Assembly (NCBI GenBank): GCA_964536015.1
Contig: CAZHVS010000005.1
Location: 139,271 to 203,270 of the forward strand
Reading direction: 5' to 3'
DNA: 64,000 nucleotides
From: CAZHVS01 sp964536015
GTDB lineage: Bacteria > Bacteroidota > Ignavibacteria > Ignavibacteriales > Ignavibacteriaceae
Below the pieces are notes generated by a model. It made no database searches and was not told where the DNA came from. It saw only the letters and a list, made by a program, of their open reading frames with translations. Both the position numbers and the translations under genes were made by a program. This document shows positions 28,667 to 37,724 of this stretch, in pieces (the first letter of the stretch is position 1; every line of letters begins with the position of its first letter).

Positions 28667-29170
28667 TTATTTCTTACCTGATTTTTCAAGTAATAGTTTT
28701 CGTGTATAAGCTACCAAACCACCAGCATCAATTATTGCTTGACGTGCTTTTGGTAAAGGTTCAATCTTAAATCTTTTTCCAGTGGTTTTATTAATTAGTT
28801 CATTATCTGTTAATTCAAGTTCATCACCTTCGTTGGCTTCAATTTCGGGACAGATAACAGTTCTCAAACCAAGATTAATTGAGTTCTGTAAAAATATTCT
28901 TGCAAAATTTTTTGCAACAACAATTAATCCCCAGCCATTCAATGTTGATGCTGCTTGTTCTCTTGAAGAGCCGCATCCAAAGTTATTATCGGCAATAACA
29001 AAGCTATCGGGTGGAATTTGTTTGGAATTTAATTTTGCATTGAATTCTTTGTAATCCATAAAAGCGTATTGAGGTGTTTCTGTTGGCAGAACAGTCGCCA
29101 TAAATCTACCCGGATAAATAGCATCAGTAGAAATATCATCACCTAATTTTAAAACAACTTTTCCAGTCAT
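28667..29170 (-). CDS. LeuD-like small subunit of an aconitase-family isomerase
   Basis: A 167-residue swivel subunit of the 3-isopropylmalate/homoaconitate dehydratase family. It has DDISTDAIYPGRF near the N-terminus and FGCGSSREQA, the substrate-binding signature. The length is that of the short LeuD-2/homoaconitase type. It lies one base after the large-subunit gene. The absence of leuA and ilv genes and the company of CoA-transferase and HMG-CoA-lyase genes suggest a substrate other than isopropylmalate (inference). Confidence 0.85.
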   Translation of the reverse strand: MTGKVVLKLGDDISTDAIYPGRFMATVLPTETPQYAFMDYKEFNAKLNSKQIPPDSFVIADNNFGCGSSREQAASTLNGWGLIVVAKNFARIFLQNSINLGLRTVICPEIEANEGDELELTDNELINKTTGKRFKIEPLPKARQAIIDAGGLVAYTRKLLLEKSGKK

Positions 29171-29171
29171 A

Positions 29172-30464
29172 TTAATTTACTCCTTTCAATGGATTAGTAA
29201 TTACACCTGTTACAGCGCTTGCTGCCGCAACTGCCGGCGAACAAAGATATACATCTGCATTTGGATTTCCCTGTCTTCCTTTAAAGTTTCGATTTGTTGT
29301 TGATAGAGAAACTTCTTTATCCCCTAAAGCCCCTTGGTGAACACCAAGACAGCATCCACAACCGGGATTCATTACAACAGCTCCGGCATTTATAAAGTCC
29401 ATAATAAATCCTTTTTTCATGGCTTCTTTATAAATTTTCCATGAAGCAGGGAAGATTAACATTCGTGTATTTTCTGCAACCTTTTTTCCTTTTAGAATAT
29501 TGGCTGCAATTTCAAGATCATCAAGTCTGCCATTTGTGCAAGAACCAATAACTATTTGATTAACTTTAACGCCTGCTACATTATCAACTGGTTTTACATT
29601 GTCAACAGTATGTGGACAAGCAATCTGAGGAACAAGTTCTTCAGCGTTAATATTAATAATTTGTTCATAAACCGCATCATTGTCAGGTTTAACAAGTTCA
29701 ACAGGTTCATTTACTCCGGCTTCTTCACGTAAGTAACGAATTGTCTCTTCGTCTCCGGGAACAATTCCTGAAGTTGCACCGGCTTCAACTGACATGTTAC
29801 ATAATACAAGTCTTCCTGAAGTGGACATATTTTTTATTGTGTCTCCATGAAATTCAAGAACTTTAAAGTTTGCACCCTGTGCAGAAATTTTTCCGATGAG
29901 ATAAAGAATAATATCTTTTGGTGAAACTAATTCCGGAAGCTTTCCATTTATTACAACTTTAATTGTAGATGGAACTTCAACATTTAATACTGTTCCAAGA
30001 GTCCAAACGCTAGCCATTTCAGTAGCGCCAATTCCAAATGCGAATGAACCAAGTGCACCGTGTGATGTTGTGTGACTATCTGTTCCAACAACCACATAAC
30101 CGGGTTTAATATAGCCATTTTCAGGTAGAATCTGATGACAGATTCCTCCTTGATCACCGCGAATATCATGAAACTTATTAATACCTTGTGCAGCAACAAA
30201 CTCTCTTATTTTTTTCTGATTTGTAGCAGTCTTACTGCTTTCAGCAGGAACACGATGATCAAAAATTATAACAATTTTAGATGGATCCCAAACTTTGGGA
30301 TTAAGTCCAGTTCCCTGGTACACTTCGTTAAATTGATTTATAACAAGTGCAGCATTTTCGTGGGACATTGCAACATCAACTTTTGGTTCAACAACATCGC
30401 CAACCTTTACAGTTGCCTGTCCTGTGGCTTTCGCCAGAATTTTTTCAACTACAGTCATGCCCAT
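29172..30464 (-). CDS. LeuC-like large subunit of an aconitase-family isomerase
   Basis: A 430-residue iron-sulfur subunit with the three cluster cysteines in GSCTNGR and PGCGCCLG, and HDIRGDQGGICH and GTDSHTTSHGALG around the active site. It belongs to the short LeuC-2/homoaconitase/methylthioalkylmalate-isomerase branch, which is often mis-named from annotation alone. AGGAG lies 13 bases before the ATG. It pairs with the LeuD-like subunit. Candidate substrates include homocitrate, citramalate, isopropylmalate or citrate; sequence cannot choose. Confidence 0.85.
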   Translation of the reverse strand: MGMTVVEKILAKATGQATVKVGDVVEPKVDVAMSHENAALVINQFNEVYQGTGLNPKVWDPSKIVIIFDHRVPAESSKTATNQKKIREFVAAQGINKFHDIRGDQGGICHQILPENGYIKPGYVVVGTDSHTTSHGALGSFAFGIGATEMASVWTLGTVLNVEVPSTIKVVINGKLPELVSPKDIILYLIGKISAQGANFKVLEFHGDTIKNMSTSGRLVLCNMSVEAGATSGIVPGDEETIRYLREEAGVNEPVELVKPDNDAVYEQIININAEELVPQIACPHTVDNVKPVDNVAGVKVNQIVIGSCTNGRLDDLEIAANILKGKKVAENTRMLIFPASWKIYKEAMKKGFIMDFINAGAVVMNPGCGCCLGVHQGALGDKEVSLSTTNRNFKGRQGNPNADVYLCSPAVAAASAVTGVITNPLKGVN

Positions 30465-30520
30465 AGATTTATTTCTCCTAGTATATTAATAAAAATTTTA
30501 AAATTGATTTCAACTATAAC

Positions 30521-31714
30521 TTAGATAATTCCTTTTTCTTTATAAGTTTTTACTTCCTGTTCAGAGTAGCCGAGATGTTTAAGTAACTCTTCTGTATGCT
30601 GTCCAAGAGTTGGGGGAGGAGTTTCCACATCTGCAGTTGTCTTATCGAATTTTGCTGTTAAATTGAACAAAGGAATTTCTCCAATTCCGGGAGTGTTAAT
30701 TGTTGTAAAAGTTTTTCTGTGTTTTACCTGCGGCTGAGATAATGCAGCCTCTAATGAAAGAATTTCACCCGATGGAATTCCTTTTGCATTTAATGCATCA
30801 ACCCAGAAAGTTGTTTCTTTTTCTTTTAATTTTTCTTCAAGAATTGGAGTTAATTCTTTTCTGTTTTTCTTTCTTGTATCTCTTTCTTTAAATCTTGGGT
30901 CTTCTTTTAATTCTTGAACTCCAAGTACATCACACAGGTCGTGCCACTGCTCTTGTTTATTTGCAGCAATATTAATGTATCCGTCTTTTGTAATAAATGT
31001 TCCTGATGGAGCGGCAGTGAAATTATCATTACCCATCAAGACAGGTTGTTGTCCACCAATTAAAAGATTTGCTGCAACCCAGCCCATATAAGGCATTATT
31101 GAGTCCAGCATAGCTATATCTATGAATTGTCCTTGTCCTGTTCTTTCTCTAAAATATAAAGCCGCCATAATAGCAAATGCAGCATTTACACCGCCAACAG
31201 TATCGCAGACAGGAAAACCTGCACGCAAGGGATTTAATCTTTCATCGCCATTTACAGCCATTACACCGCTTAAACCTTGTATAATCTGATCATAAGCTGG
31301 TTTAAATGCATCCGGACCGGTTTGTCCGAATCCAGAAATTGCACAATAAATAATTTTTGGATTTATCTCGCATAGTTTTTCATAAGAAAAACCTAAACGG
31401 CTCATAACACCGGGACGAAAGTTCTCTACAACTACGTCAGAATCTTTTACAAGTTTGCGAAAGATTTCTTTTCCTTCTTCAAATTTCATATTTAATGTTA
31501 ATGATTTTTTATTTGCGTTTTGTGCAAGAAAACTTGTTCCCATTAATTTTTTGTTATATTCATTTACAATTCCAAGTTTACGTGCTAAATCGCCATCAAC
31601 AGGATTTTCAATCTTTATTACTTCTGCACCTGCTAATGCAAGATGAAGTGTTGCAAATGGTCCTGCTAAAACATTGGTTAAGTCTAATACTCTTATTCCT
31701 TCTAATAATTTCAT
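30521..31714 (-). CDS. Class III (CaiB/BaiF) CoA-transferase
   Basis: A 397-residue family III CoA-transferase with LDLTNVLAGPFAT at the N-terminus, VVENFRPGVM and the catalytic Asp in AYDQIIQGLSG (Asp142). It moves CoA from a donor thioester such as succinyl-CoA to a carboxylic acid. Placed between an aconitase-type pair and an HMG-CoA-lyase-type enzyme, it could activate a hydroxy diacid (for example citramalate or itaconate) for cleavage by the lyase (inference). Confidence 0.87.
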   Translation of the reverse strand: MKLLEGIRVLDLTNVLAGPFATLHLALAGAEVIKIENPVDGDLARKLGIVNEYNKKLMGTSFLAQNANKKSLTLNMKFEEGKEIFRKLVKDSDVVVENFRPGVMSRLGFSYEKLCEINPKIIYCAISGFGQTGPDAFKPAYDQIIQGLSGVMAVNGDERLNPLRAGFPVCDTVGGVNAAFAIMAALYFRERTGQGQFIDIAMLDSIMPYMGWVAANLLIGGQQPVLMGNDNFTAAPSGTFITKDGYINIAANKQEQWHDLCDVLGVQELKEDPRFKERDTRKKNRKELTPILEEKLKEKETTFWVDALNAKGIPSGEILSLEAALSQPQVKHRKTFTTINTPGIGEIPLFNLTAKFDKTTADVETPPPTLGQHTEELLKHLGYSEQEVKTYKEKGII

Positions 31715-31793
31715 TTCTTCTCCGATTTTTTCTTTAGTTAATTGTTAAAACGATAACTCTTATTTCAAAAGTCTGATGTAAAGTGTTTTTAAT

Positions 31794-32702
31794 TTATTTT
31801 TCAGGAATTGCACCTGTTTTATAAATTACTGCAGGAAGTTCTCGCTTGAAATACTCTGCTGCTTCTTTTGAAATTGAAATTAGTTTTTCAAGTTGAATAT
31901 CTTTTCGCAAATTCATTTTTTGAAACATATGAACCAAATCTTCTGTTGCAACATTGCCGGCTGCAACAGCTGTAAAAGGACATCCACCAAGACCTGCGAA
32001 TGATGATTCAAAATATTTTACTCCCGCTCTGTATGCTGCATATGCATTAGCCAAACCAAGTCCGTACGTGTTGTGTAAATGACAAACACAATCAACATCA
32101 GGGTTTAAGTTAAAGATTGAATTAAACATTCTTTCAACCTGATCTGGAATTGCATGACCTGCTGTATCGGCAAGAGAAATATTTTGTATGCCATTTTCTA
32201 AAAATTTTTGTACAAGATTTAAAACTCTCTCTTCAGGAATTTTCCCTTCATACCCGCAGCCAAAAGCAGACTGAACAGAAACCTGTACTTTCTTTCCCGA
32301 ATCTTTTGCGCTTTTTGCCATTGCAATAATTCGTTCGGTTGCTTCGGCAGTTGACATTCCTGTGTTTTTTTGTGAATGCGTCTCACTTGCAGAAACTCCC
32401 ATACAAAACATTTCTACACCGCAGGCAAGTCCGCGTTCCAAACCTTTTTCATTTAATACCAGTCCAGAAAGAATAACATTTTTTAATTTATTTTCTGTCT
32501 TAGAAAAATAGTTGAACAATTCATCTGTATCAGCCATTTGAGGCATTCTTTTAGGGTTAACAAATGAGCCGACCTGTATTATGTTAACGCCGGTTTTGGC
32601 AAGTAGTTTAATCCAATTTACTTTTTGTTCAGTTGGAACAACTTCAGTTTCTGCCTGAAGTCCATCTCTCATTCCAACTTCGTGTATAATTATGTTTTTC
32701 AT
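31794..32702 (-). CDS. HMG-CoA lyase family enzyme
   Basis: A 302-residue TIM-barrel lyase: HEVGMRDGLQ at the N-terminus (family: EVGPRDGLQ), SFVNPKRMPQMADT, HLHNTYGLG metal-binding motif, and FAGLGGCPF followed by AAGNVATED, the lyase signature with its catalytic Cys. Standard members cleave 3-hydroxy-3-methylglutaryl-CoA to acetyl-CoA and acetoacetate in leucine breakdown. The Met in place of Pro in EVGMRDG is a departure. Here it may act on that substrate or on another 3-hydroxyacyl-CoA made by the adjacent CoA-transferase. Confidence 0.85.
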   Translation of the reverse strand: MKNIIIHEVGMRDGLQAETEVVPTEQKVNWIKLLAKTGVNIIQVGSFVNPKRMPQMADTDELFNYFSKTENKLKNVILSGLVLNEKGLERGLACGVEMFCMGVSASETHSQKNTGMSTAEATERIIAMAKSAKDSGKKVQVSVQSAFGCGYEGKIPEERVLNLVQKFLENGIQNISLADTAGHAIPDQVERMFNSIFNLNPDVDCVCHLHNTYGLGLANAYAAYRAGVKYFESSFAGLGGCPFTAVAAGNVATEDLVHMFQKMNLRKDIQLEKLISISKEAAEYFKRELPAVIYKTGAIPEK

Positions 32703-32724
32703 TTTTTATCTCTTCATTTTAAAT

Positions 32725-32760
32725 GAAGTGAAGAATTTATAAAATAAAATTCTTCACTTC
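32725..32760 (-). terminator. Strong hairpin between dehydrogenase and lyase genes
   Basis: A perfect 14-bp inverted repeat GAAGTGAAGAATTT/AAATTCTTCACTTC with an 8-base loop lies between the dehydrogenase stop and the lyase start. No clear T-run follows on the minus strand, so it may be an attenuating or mRNA-stabilising stem rather than a full terminator. Confidence 0.5.
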
Positions 32761-32777
32761 TAAGTTATAGGTCTCAA

Positions 32778-33896
32778 CTAAAGTTTAGCTGCAATAGCAT
32801 CAGCCATTTCAAGAGTTTTATTGCTTCCGCCCATATCATAGGTTCTTACTTTTCCTTCCTTAATTACTTCAGCGGTTGCATTTTCTAATTTAGCAGCCAT
32901 CTCTTTTTCACCAAGCCAGTCAAGCATCATTTTAGCGGCAAGTATTGTAGCAATAGGATTTACCTTATACTGTCCAAAGTATTTTGGAGCGGAACCATGC
33001 GTTGGTTCAAACACTGCAAGTTCTTTTCCAATGTTACCTGAACATCCAAATCCCAATCCACCAACCATCTGTGCACAAAGGTCGGAAATAATATCGCCAT
33101 AAAGGTTAGGTGCAACAAGAACATCGTAGTTATAAGGATTTTTAAGCAGCCACATTGTCATAGCATCAATGTTCGCATCGTCCATTTGAATTCCCGGATA
33201 ATCCTTTGCAACTTCTTTTGCCATCTCAAGGAATAGACCATCGGTAGCACGAACTACATTTGCCTTATGAACAATTGTAACTTTCTTCCTGTTAAATTGT
33301 TTTGCAAAATCGAACGCTGCACGAATAATTCTTTCTGAACCTTTCTTTGTATTTATCTTTGTTGATATTGCATATTGGTTTAATGGAAGCTTGTTAAAAG
33401 CAGAAAATGGTTTAGAAAGTTTTGTAAGAACATCGGCAAGCTCTTGAGGAACAGGATTGAACTCTACTCCCGCATATAAATCTTCTGTGTTTTCTCTGAA
33501 AACAACTATGTCAATATCTTCCTTAAAGTTTAGCGGATTGCCCGGGTATGCTTTGCAAGGTCTTAAGCAAGTGTATAGGTCGAACAACTGTCTCATTCGA
33601 ACTATTGGCGAACGATATATTAATCCGGTTCCTTTAAGTTCCGGAACAAGCTCTGCTTCTGCTGCTTTAACGGGTTTGGAAGTTATTGCTCCAAACATTG
33701 CAGCGTTTACACTTTTCAATAAATCAATTGTTCGCTGTGGAAAAGCATCACCTTCTTTGCACCAGAACTCCCATCCAATATCTCCGTGAATGTATTCTGC
33801 ATCAAGGTTTAATTTATCTAAAACTATTTTTGCGGCTTCAAGTACTTCTATTCCGATGCCGTCTCCGGGTAACCAGGCAATTTTATATTTTGGCAT
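32778..33896 (-). CDS. NAD-isocitrate / homoisocitrate dehydrogenase family enzyme
   Basis: A 372-residue beta-decarboxylating dehydrogenase. It starts PKYKIAWLPGDGIG and has VFRENTEDLYAGVEF, VHKANVVRATDGLF, VLVAPNLYGDIISDL with the metal-binding acidic residues, and FEPTHGSAPKYFG with the cofactor loop. The RENTEDLYAG form points to the NAD-dependent isocitrate/homoisocitrate branch rather than LeuB. An AGGAG site sits just upstream (33901-33905 on the minus strand). With the LeuCD-like pair it could run isomerisation and oxidative decarboxylation of a tricarboxylic or branched hydroxy acid. Confidence 0.83.
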   Translation of the reverse strand: MPKYKIAWLPGDGIGIEVLEAAKIVLDKLNLDAEYIHGDIGWEFWCKEGDAFPQRTIDLLKSVNAAMFGAITSKPVKAAEAELVPELKGTGLIYRSPIVRMRQLFDLYTCLRPCKAYPGNPLNFKEDIDIVVFRENTEDLYAGVEFNPVPQELADVLTKLSKPFSAFNKLPLNQYAISTKINTKKGSERIIRAAFDFAKQFNRKKVTIVHKANVVRATDGLFLEMAKEVAKDYPGIQMDDANIDAMTMWLLKNPYNYDVLVAPNLYGDIISDLCAQMVGGLGFGCSGNIGKELAVFEPTHGSAPKYFGQYKVNPIATILAAKMMLDWLGEKEMAAKLENATAEVIKEGKVRTYDMGGSNKTLEMADAIAAKL

Positions 33897-34411
33897 AAGT
33901 GCTCCTTATTATTTGGGGGATTTTTATTTGTAGAATTAATTTTGAAAAATAATTTAACTGAATACGCATCATTAAAATTTTTTTTGACTTTAGTTCAATA
34001 TAACAGAAAGAAATATCTAAAAAATACTCTGCAAAATTAACAGCACAATCATCTTGAAAGCAAGCTAAATCGGATTGATGAAGACGATTTTTATTAGTTG
34101 AAAAGATAGTTCTTAATTGCTAAAATCAACAGCATCTTCTATGTCAATTAAATGTGCTTGGATAAAGTTGATTTTTATTGTTCTGCAAAGATTCTTCCCA
34201 GATAATTTGCAGAATAAGGGTTGCAGTGAAATTTGAAGAGGCAATTCATAAAATATAAGCGATAAAAAGAAAACTATTTCCTTGAAGATTAGAATAAATT
34301 TGCATAAAAAATGAATGTTTATGTATAAGAATTGACTTAAAAGCAATAAAAATTGCACTAATTCGAATAATAATCGAACGTTTTTGAATGTGCAAAATAC
34401 TAATTAAAATA

Positions 34412-34427
34412 TGCGAAGAACTATTTC
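34412..34427 (-). repeat. Inverted degenerate copy of the 21-bp repeat
   Basis: Read on the minus strand this 16-base stretch gives GAAATAGTTCTTCGCA, matching the tandem unit GAAATAGTTCTTTGCGA with one base missing. It lies 22 bases before the direct array, so the array is flanked by an inverted copy. Confidence 0.5.
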
Positions 34428-34449
34428 ATTTTATCAAAAAATATAAAGC

Positions 34450-34791
34450 GAAATAGTCCTTTACGAAAGCAAAATAGTCCTNNNNNNNNNNNNNNNNNNN
34501 NNNNNNNNNNNNNNNNNNNNNNNNNNNNNNNNNNNNNNNNNNNNNNNNNNNNNNNNNNNNNNNNNNNNNNNNNNNNNNNNNGAAATAGTCCTTTACGAAA
34601 GCGAAATAGTCCTTTGCGAAAGCGAAATAGTCCTTTACGAAAGCGAAATAGTCCTTTACGAAAGCGAAATAGTCCTTTACGAAAGCGAAATAGTTCTTTG
34701 CGAAAGCGAAATAGTCCTTTGCGAAAGCAAAATAGTCCTTTACGAAAGCGAAATAGTTCTTTGCGAAAAGGAAATAGTTCTTTGCGAAAAG
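34450..34791 (+). repeat. 21-bp minisatellite GAAATAGTCCTTT(A/G)CGAAAGC
   Basis: One full and one partial unit precede the N gap and ten full units follow it (34582-34791), in perfect 21-base register. Variation is limited to a few positions: A/G in TTTRCG, C/T in GTYC, a G/A at the first base, and AAAG for AAGC at the right end. Each unit holds a CTTT-NCG-AAAG mini-inverted repeat. There are no spacers, so it is not a CRISPR. Because 21 is a multiple of three, a spurious open frame runs through it. Confidence 0.93.
34482..34581. other. Assembly gap of 100 N
   Basis: Exactly 100 ambiguous bases, the usual placeholder for a gap of unknown length, placed inside the 21-bp tandem array. The array very likely caused the assembly to break. 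Confidence 0.98.
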
Positions 34792-34883
34792 GATAAAATT
34801 AATAGAAAAAAGGGAAAAAGCCTAAAAATAGAGAAAAAAGCAAAGGAAACAGAAAAGAACAAAAAAGATGAAGGGAAAAACAA

Positions 34884-34910
34884 GAAAGCCATCTTATTCA
34901 GATGGCTTTC
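34884..34910. terminator. Terminator downstream of the large type IX cargo gene
   Basis: A perfect 11-bp stem GAAAGCCATCT/AGATGGCTTTC with a 5-base loop, 27 bases beyond the minus-strand stop codon, followed on that strand by TTGTTTTTCCC. Confidence 0.85.
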
Positions 34911-34937
34911 CTGCAATAGATTAAAGATACATATAAA

Positions 34938-37469
34938 TTATTTAATTAACATCATCTTCTTAATTGAAGAGAAACTACCAGCTTCAAGTTTATAGAAATA
35001 AACACCGCTGTTTAATTTAGAAGCATTAAAGCTAACTTCGTGATGACCAGCTTTCATATCTTTGTTAATTAAAGTCATAACTTCCTGACCAGTAACATCA
35101 AAAATCCTTAACATAACTTTAGAATCGGCAGCAAGACCAAATTTAATAGTAGTAGAAGGATTGAATGGGTTAGGATAGTTTTGACCTAAGAAGAATTCAA
35201 CAGGAGAATTAACATCAACCTGAATAGCATTGAAGTATTCAAAAGTACCGTTGAAATCAACTTGTTTCAATCTGTAGTAATATGTACCAACACCAACACT
35301 TCTATCTACAAAAGAATAGTTGTGTAAGTTAGTGCTTGTGCCATTACCATTAACAAATCCGATAGCTTCAAATTTACCGTTTTCAGATTTTCTTTCAATC
35401 TGGAAACCACGGTTGTTCTTTTCAGTAGCGGTTGTCCAGTTCAAAGTAACATTATTCTGATCAACAACAGAAGAGAAAGCAGTTAATTCTACAGGAGGAG
35501 CTAAGTTAAGAGTAACTTTTGTATTAGGTCTGCCGGTAGGAGCAGTTGTTAAAGAGAAAGCATCAACGCAGCCATTACCAGTAGATAAGTCACCATATCT
35601 GCCCCATACTTTATCTAAAGCACCAGGAGTAGAATAAACAGGTGAATATTGAGTGTAAGCACTGTTATTGTAGCAAACTTCAATTAACAAGTTATCAGTT
35701 CCATTATAGAAGAATGGAGTTTGAAGTTGAATCATTTGCCAACCTGTACCAGGAACAGTATAGGTTCCGCTATAACCAACTGTCCAACCTGTAGAAACGA
35801 AACCGGATAAAGTTGTTGCTGTTGTGTTTTGCAAATTAATTGTAAATCCGTTCATTAATCCTGGATCTGCTGTAATAACGTTAAATCCAATATGAGTAAC
35901 ATAACCAGCACCACCGCCGCCAGCTAAAATTTCACTTGCAAGGAATAACATATCAGTTCTTCCATCCATCCAGTAAGTAGTGAATGGGAAGTTACAAGAA
36001 GTAGTTCCGTTACCAAGTTCAACAGTAACAATAGGAACAAATTTGAATTTCATCAATGCAGTAGAATCGGTATTGTGAGCAGTTGAATTATCCTTTGCAA
36101 ATATTCTATAGAAGATAGAATCATTCAAAGCAACTTCAGATTGAGAAGAATTAAACAATGCCTGATAAACATCGCTTCCTTGAGGAAGTAATTTAACATG
36201 TTTAATTGTTGTTGGTGTATTCTTATACCATTTTACCCAGACAGAGTCAATACCAATATTATCAGTTACTGTAGCAGAAATTAATTTTGGCCAAGCAGAG
36301 ATTGGGCAGTCTGTTAAAGGTACATGTGTAATAACCGGTTTTTGGTTATCAACAGCGGCGTTAAATTCTAATACAGCAGTTTGACCTACTCTACCAAGAT
36401 TGTCCTTTGCAACTATCTTATAACGATAAAGAGCCGCAGCACCATTCCCAGGTATGTTGCCTGTCCAGTTATTGCCGCTTGGGTTTGTCATTGTAACAGA
36501 GTCTGTTAAAGTTGTATTGTTTCTTGACCAGTAAATCTTAACTGATGCAATTGTTGAACCAGAAAGTGGAGTAACAACAGCATTAACAACATAAGGACCG
36601 GTTAAATTTTCAGTGTTAGGAAGTTTTGTATGAGTAACATTTGGACCAGGACCACCAGGAATAGCAAATCCGTCAACTTCAACTCCAAATGTTCCAATTA
36701 CAGTTGATGTACCGGTTGTTTTATTAATTGATCTTAATTCACCAGTTGTTCCATAGGATGCCCAGTATAATGTTCCATCAGTCTGGTCGCAGCTCATACC
36801 TTGAGCGTAGTTTGCTGCTAAACCAAGAGGACCAATTGTAGTTGCAACACCTGTTGTTTTATCAATTGAAATTAAATTATCTGTAGAAATTTCAACTCCA
36901 TATAATTGACCTGTAGGATCGCAAGCAATATCAATTACTAAACCAGTAATTGTGCCAGTTCCTACTTGAGTAACAGCACCGGTAGTTAAATTTACTGTCC
37001 AGAGGTATGTGTTGGTCGAATATGTTGTAGCATACATTGTATTTGTAGTCCAGTCAAAAGCAAGACCTGTGCAGCTTCCAAGAGCACCAGTCATAGGACC
37101 GATAACTGTTCTGTTGCCGGTTGTGGTATCGATTGTGAAAATTTGACTTGGAGGTGAAGCAGTGTAGCCAGTTCCATAAAGCAGACCATTACTAGCCCAA
37201 GCAGCACCAGAGCAGAAATCAGTACCAGTAAAATTGCTGATTGAAGTCATGGTGGTGTTATTTAAGTAGAATCTGAATAAACCTGTAGGAATGGTTGTTC
37301 CATAAACATTGTGTGCATAAGCAACACTGTTAGGATACAAATCTGATGGTGGTGTTTGTTCAAATTTTGTATCTATGTATGGAGCGCGTTCCATTGAGGT
37401 TTGTGCTTGCAAAGTAAAAGATATCAATGCAAACAGGAAGAGGAAAGAAAGCAGTTTTGTATATTTCAT
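34938..37469 (-). CDS. Large secreted protein with type IX sorting tail
   Basis: An 843-residue exported protein: signal peptide (1-22, ending LQAQ), a beta-propeller-like region of repeated blades (about 60-280; TIDTTTGNRTVIG and SIDKTTGVATTIG recur), Ig-like or fibronectin-type segments, and a C-terminal sorting domain (about 765-843) with QNYPNPFNPSTTIKFG and LNSGVYFYKLEAG, the type A signal of the type IX (Por) system. AAGGAG precedes the ATG. It is secreted to the surface or medium; its function is unknown. The gene is monocistronic, with a strong terminator. Confidence 0.9.
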   Translation of the reverse strand: MKYTKLLSFLFLFALISFTLQAQTSMERAPYIDTKFEQTPPSDLYPNSVAYAHNVYGTTIPTGLFRFYLNNTTMTSISNFTGTDFCSGAAWASNGLLYGTGYTASPPSQIFTIDTTTGNRTVIGPMTGALGSCTGLAFDWTTNTMYATTYSTNTYLWTVNLTTGAVTQVGTGTITGLVIDIACDPTGQLYGVEISTDNLISIDKTTGVATTIGPLGLAANYAQGMSCDQTDGTLYWASYGTTGELRSINKTTGTSTVIGTFGVEVDGFAIPGGPGPNVTHTKLPNTENLTGPYVVNAVVTPLSGSTIASVKIYWSRNNTTLTDSVTMTNPSGNNWTGNIPGNGAAALYRYKIVAKDNLGRVGQTAVLEFNAAVDNQKPVITHVPLTDCPISAWPKLISATVTDNIGIDSVWVKWYKNTPTTIKHVKLLPQGSDVYQALFNSSQSEVALNDSIFYRIFAKDNSTAHNTDSTALMKFKFVPIVTVELGNGTTSCNFPFTTYWMDGRTDMLFLASEILAGGGGAGYVTHIGFNVITADPGLMNGFTINLQNTTATTLSGFVSTGWTVGYSGTYTVPGTGWQMIQLQTPFFYNGTDNLLIEVCYNNSAYTQYSPVYSTPGALDKVWGRYGDLSTGNGCVDAFSLTTAPTGRPNTKVTLNLAPPVELTAFSSVVDQNNVTLNWTTATEKNNRGFQIERKSENGKFEAIGFVNGNGTSTNLHNYSFVDRSVGVGTYYYRLKQVDFNGTFEYFNAIQVDVNSPVEFFLGQNYPNPFNPSTTIKFGLAADSKVMLRIFDVTGQEVMTLINKDMKAGHHEVSFNASKLNSGVYFYKLEAGSFSSIKKMMLIK

Positions 37470-37724
37470 ATATACTCCTTATTAGTATTGAAATTAATTT
37501 GTTGAAAATAATGAACTTTGTTATGTTGTTCAAAAATAGCTAATGCTTAATCTTAATTTATTTAGAGTAAATTCTTATAAGCATATTTTTATAATTCAGT
37601 TCGAATATATTTATTTAATATTTTCGTGCGAATTAAATTAATTCTGACAATTAACTCACTGCAAACTTATAAACTTTTCTGATTTCAATCAAACTTTTTT
37701 TTGCATTTTTTAAAAATCTATTCT

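Larger units (their letters stand above)
33897..34937. other. 1-kb noncoding interval with minisatellite and scaffold gap
   Basis: No convincing gene lies here. The left half (33897-34440) is very AT-rich and contains only a low-complexity 81-codon minus-strand frame with no ribosome site. The middle holds a 21-bp tandem repeat broken by 100 N at 34482-34581. The right part (34796-34880) is an A/G-rich tract without features, then a terminator. The gap means the true repeat length, and possibly other sequence, is missing. Confidence 0.7.

Noticed and set aside
28667..33896. Leucine biosynthesis operon
   Set aside because: Only LeuCD-like subunits are present; the dehydrogenase is of the isocitrate/homoisocitrate branch and the other two genes are CoA-dependent, with no leuA or ilv gene.
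34113..34358. 81-codon minus-strand open frame
   Set aside because: Low-complexity Leu/Phe/Ile translation of AT-rich noncoding DNA, no Shine-Dalgarno and no recognisable motif.
34450..34791. Possible CRISPR array
   Set aside because: Units are directly adjacent with no unique spacers, and no cas gene is near.
34614..34796. 60-codon plus-strand open frame of RKRNSPL repeats
   Set aside because: It is produced by the 21-bp tandem repeat, whose unit is a multiple of three; no ribosome site and no sequence outside the repeat.
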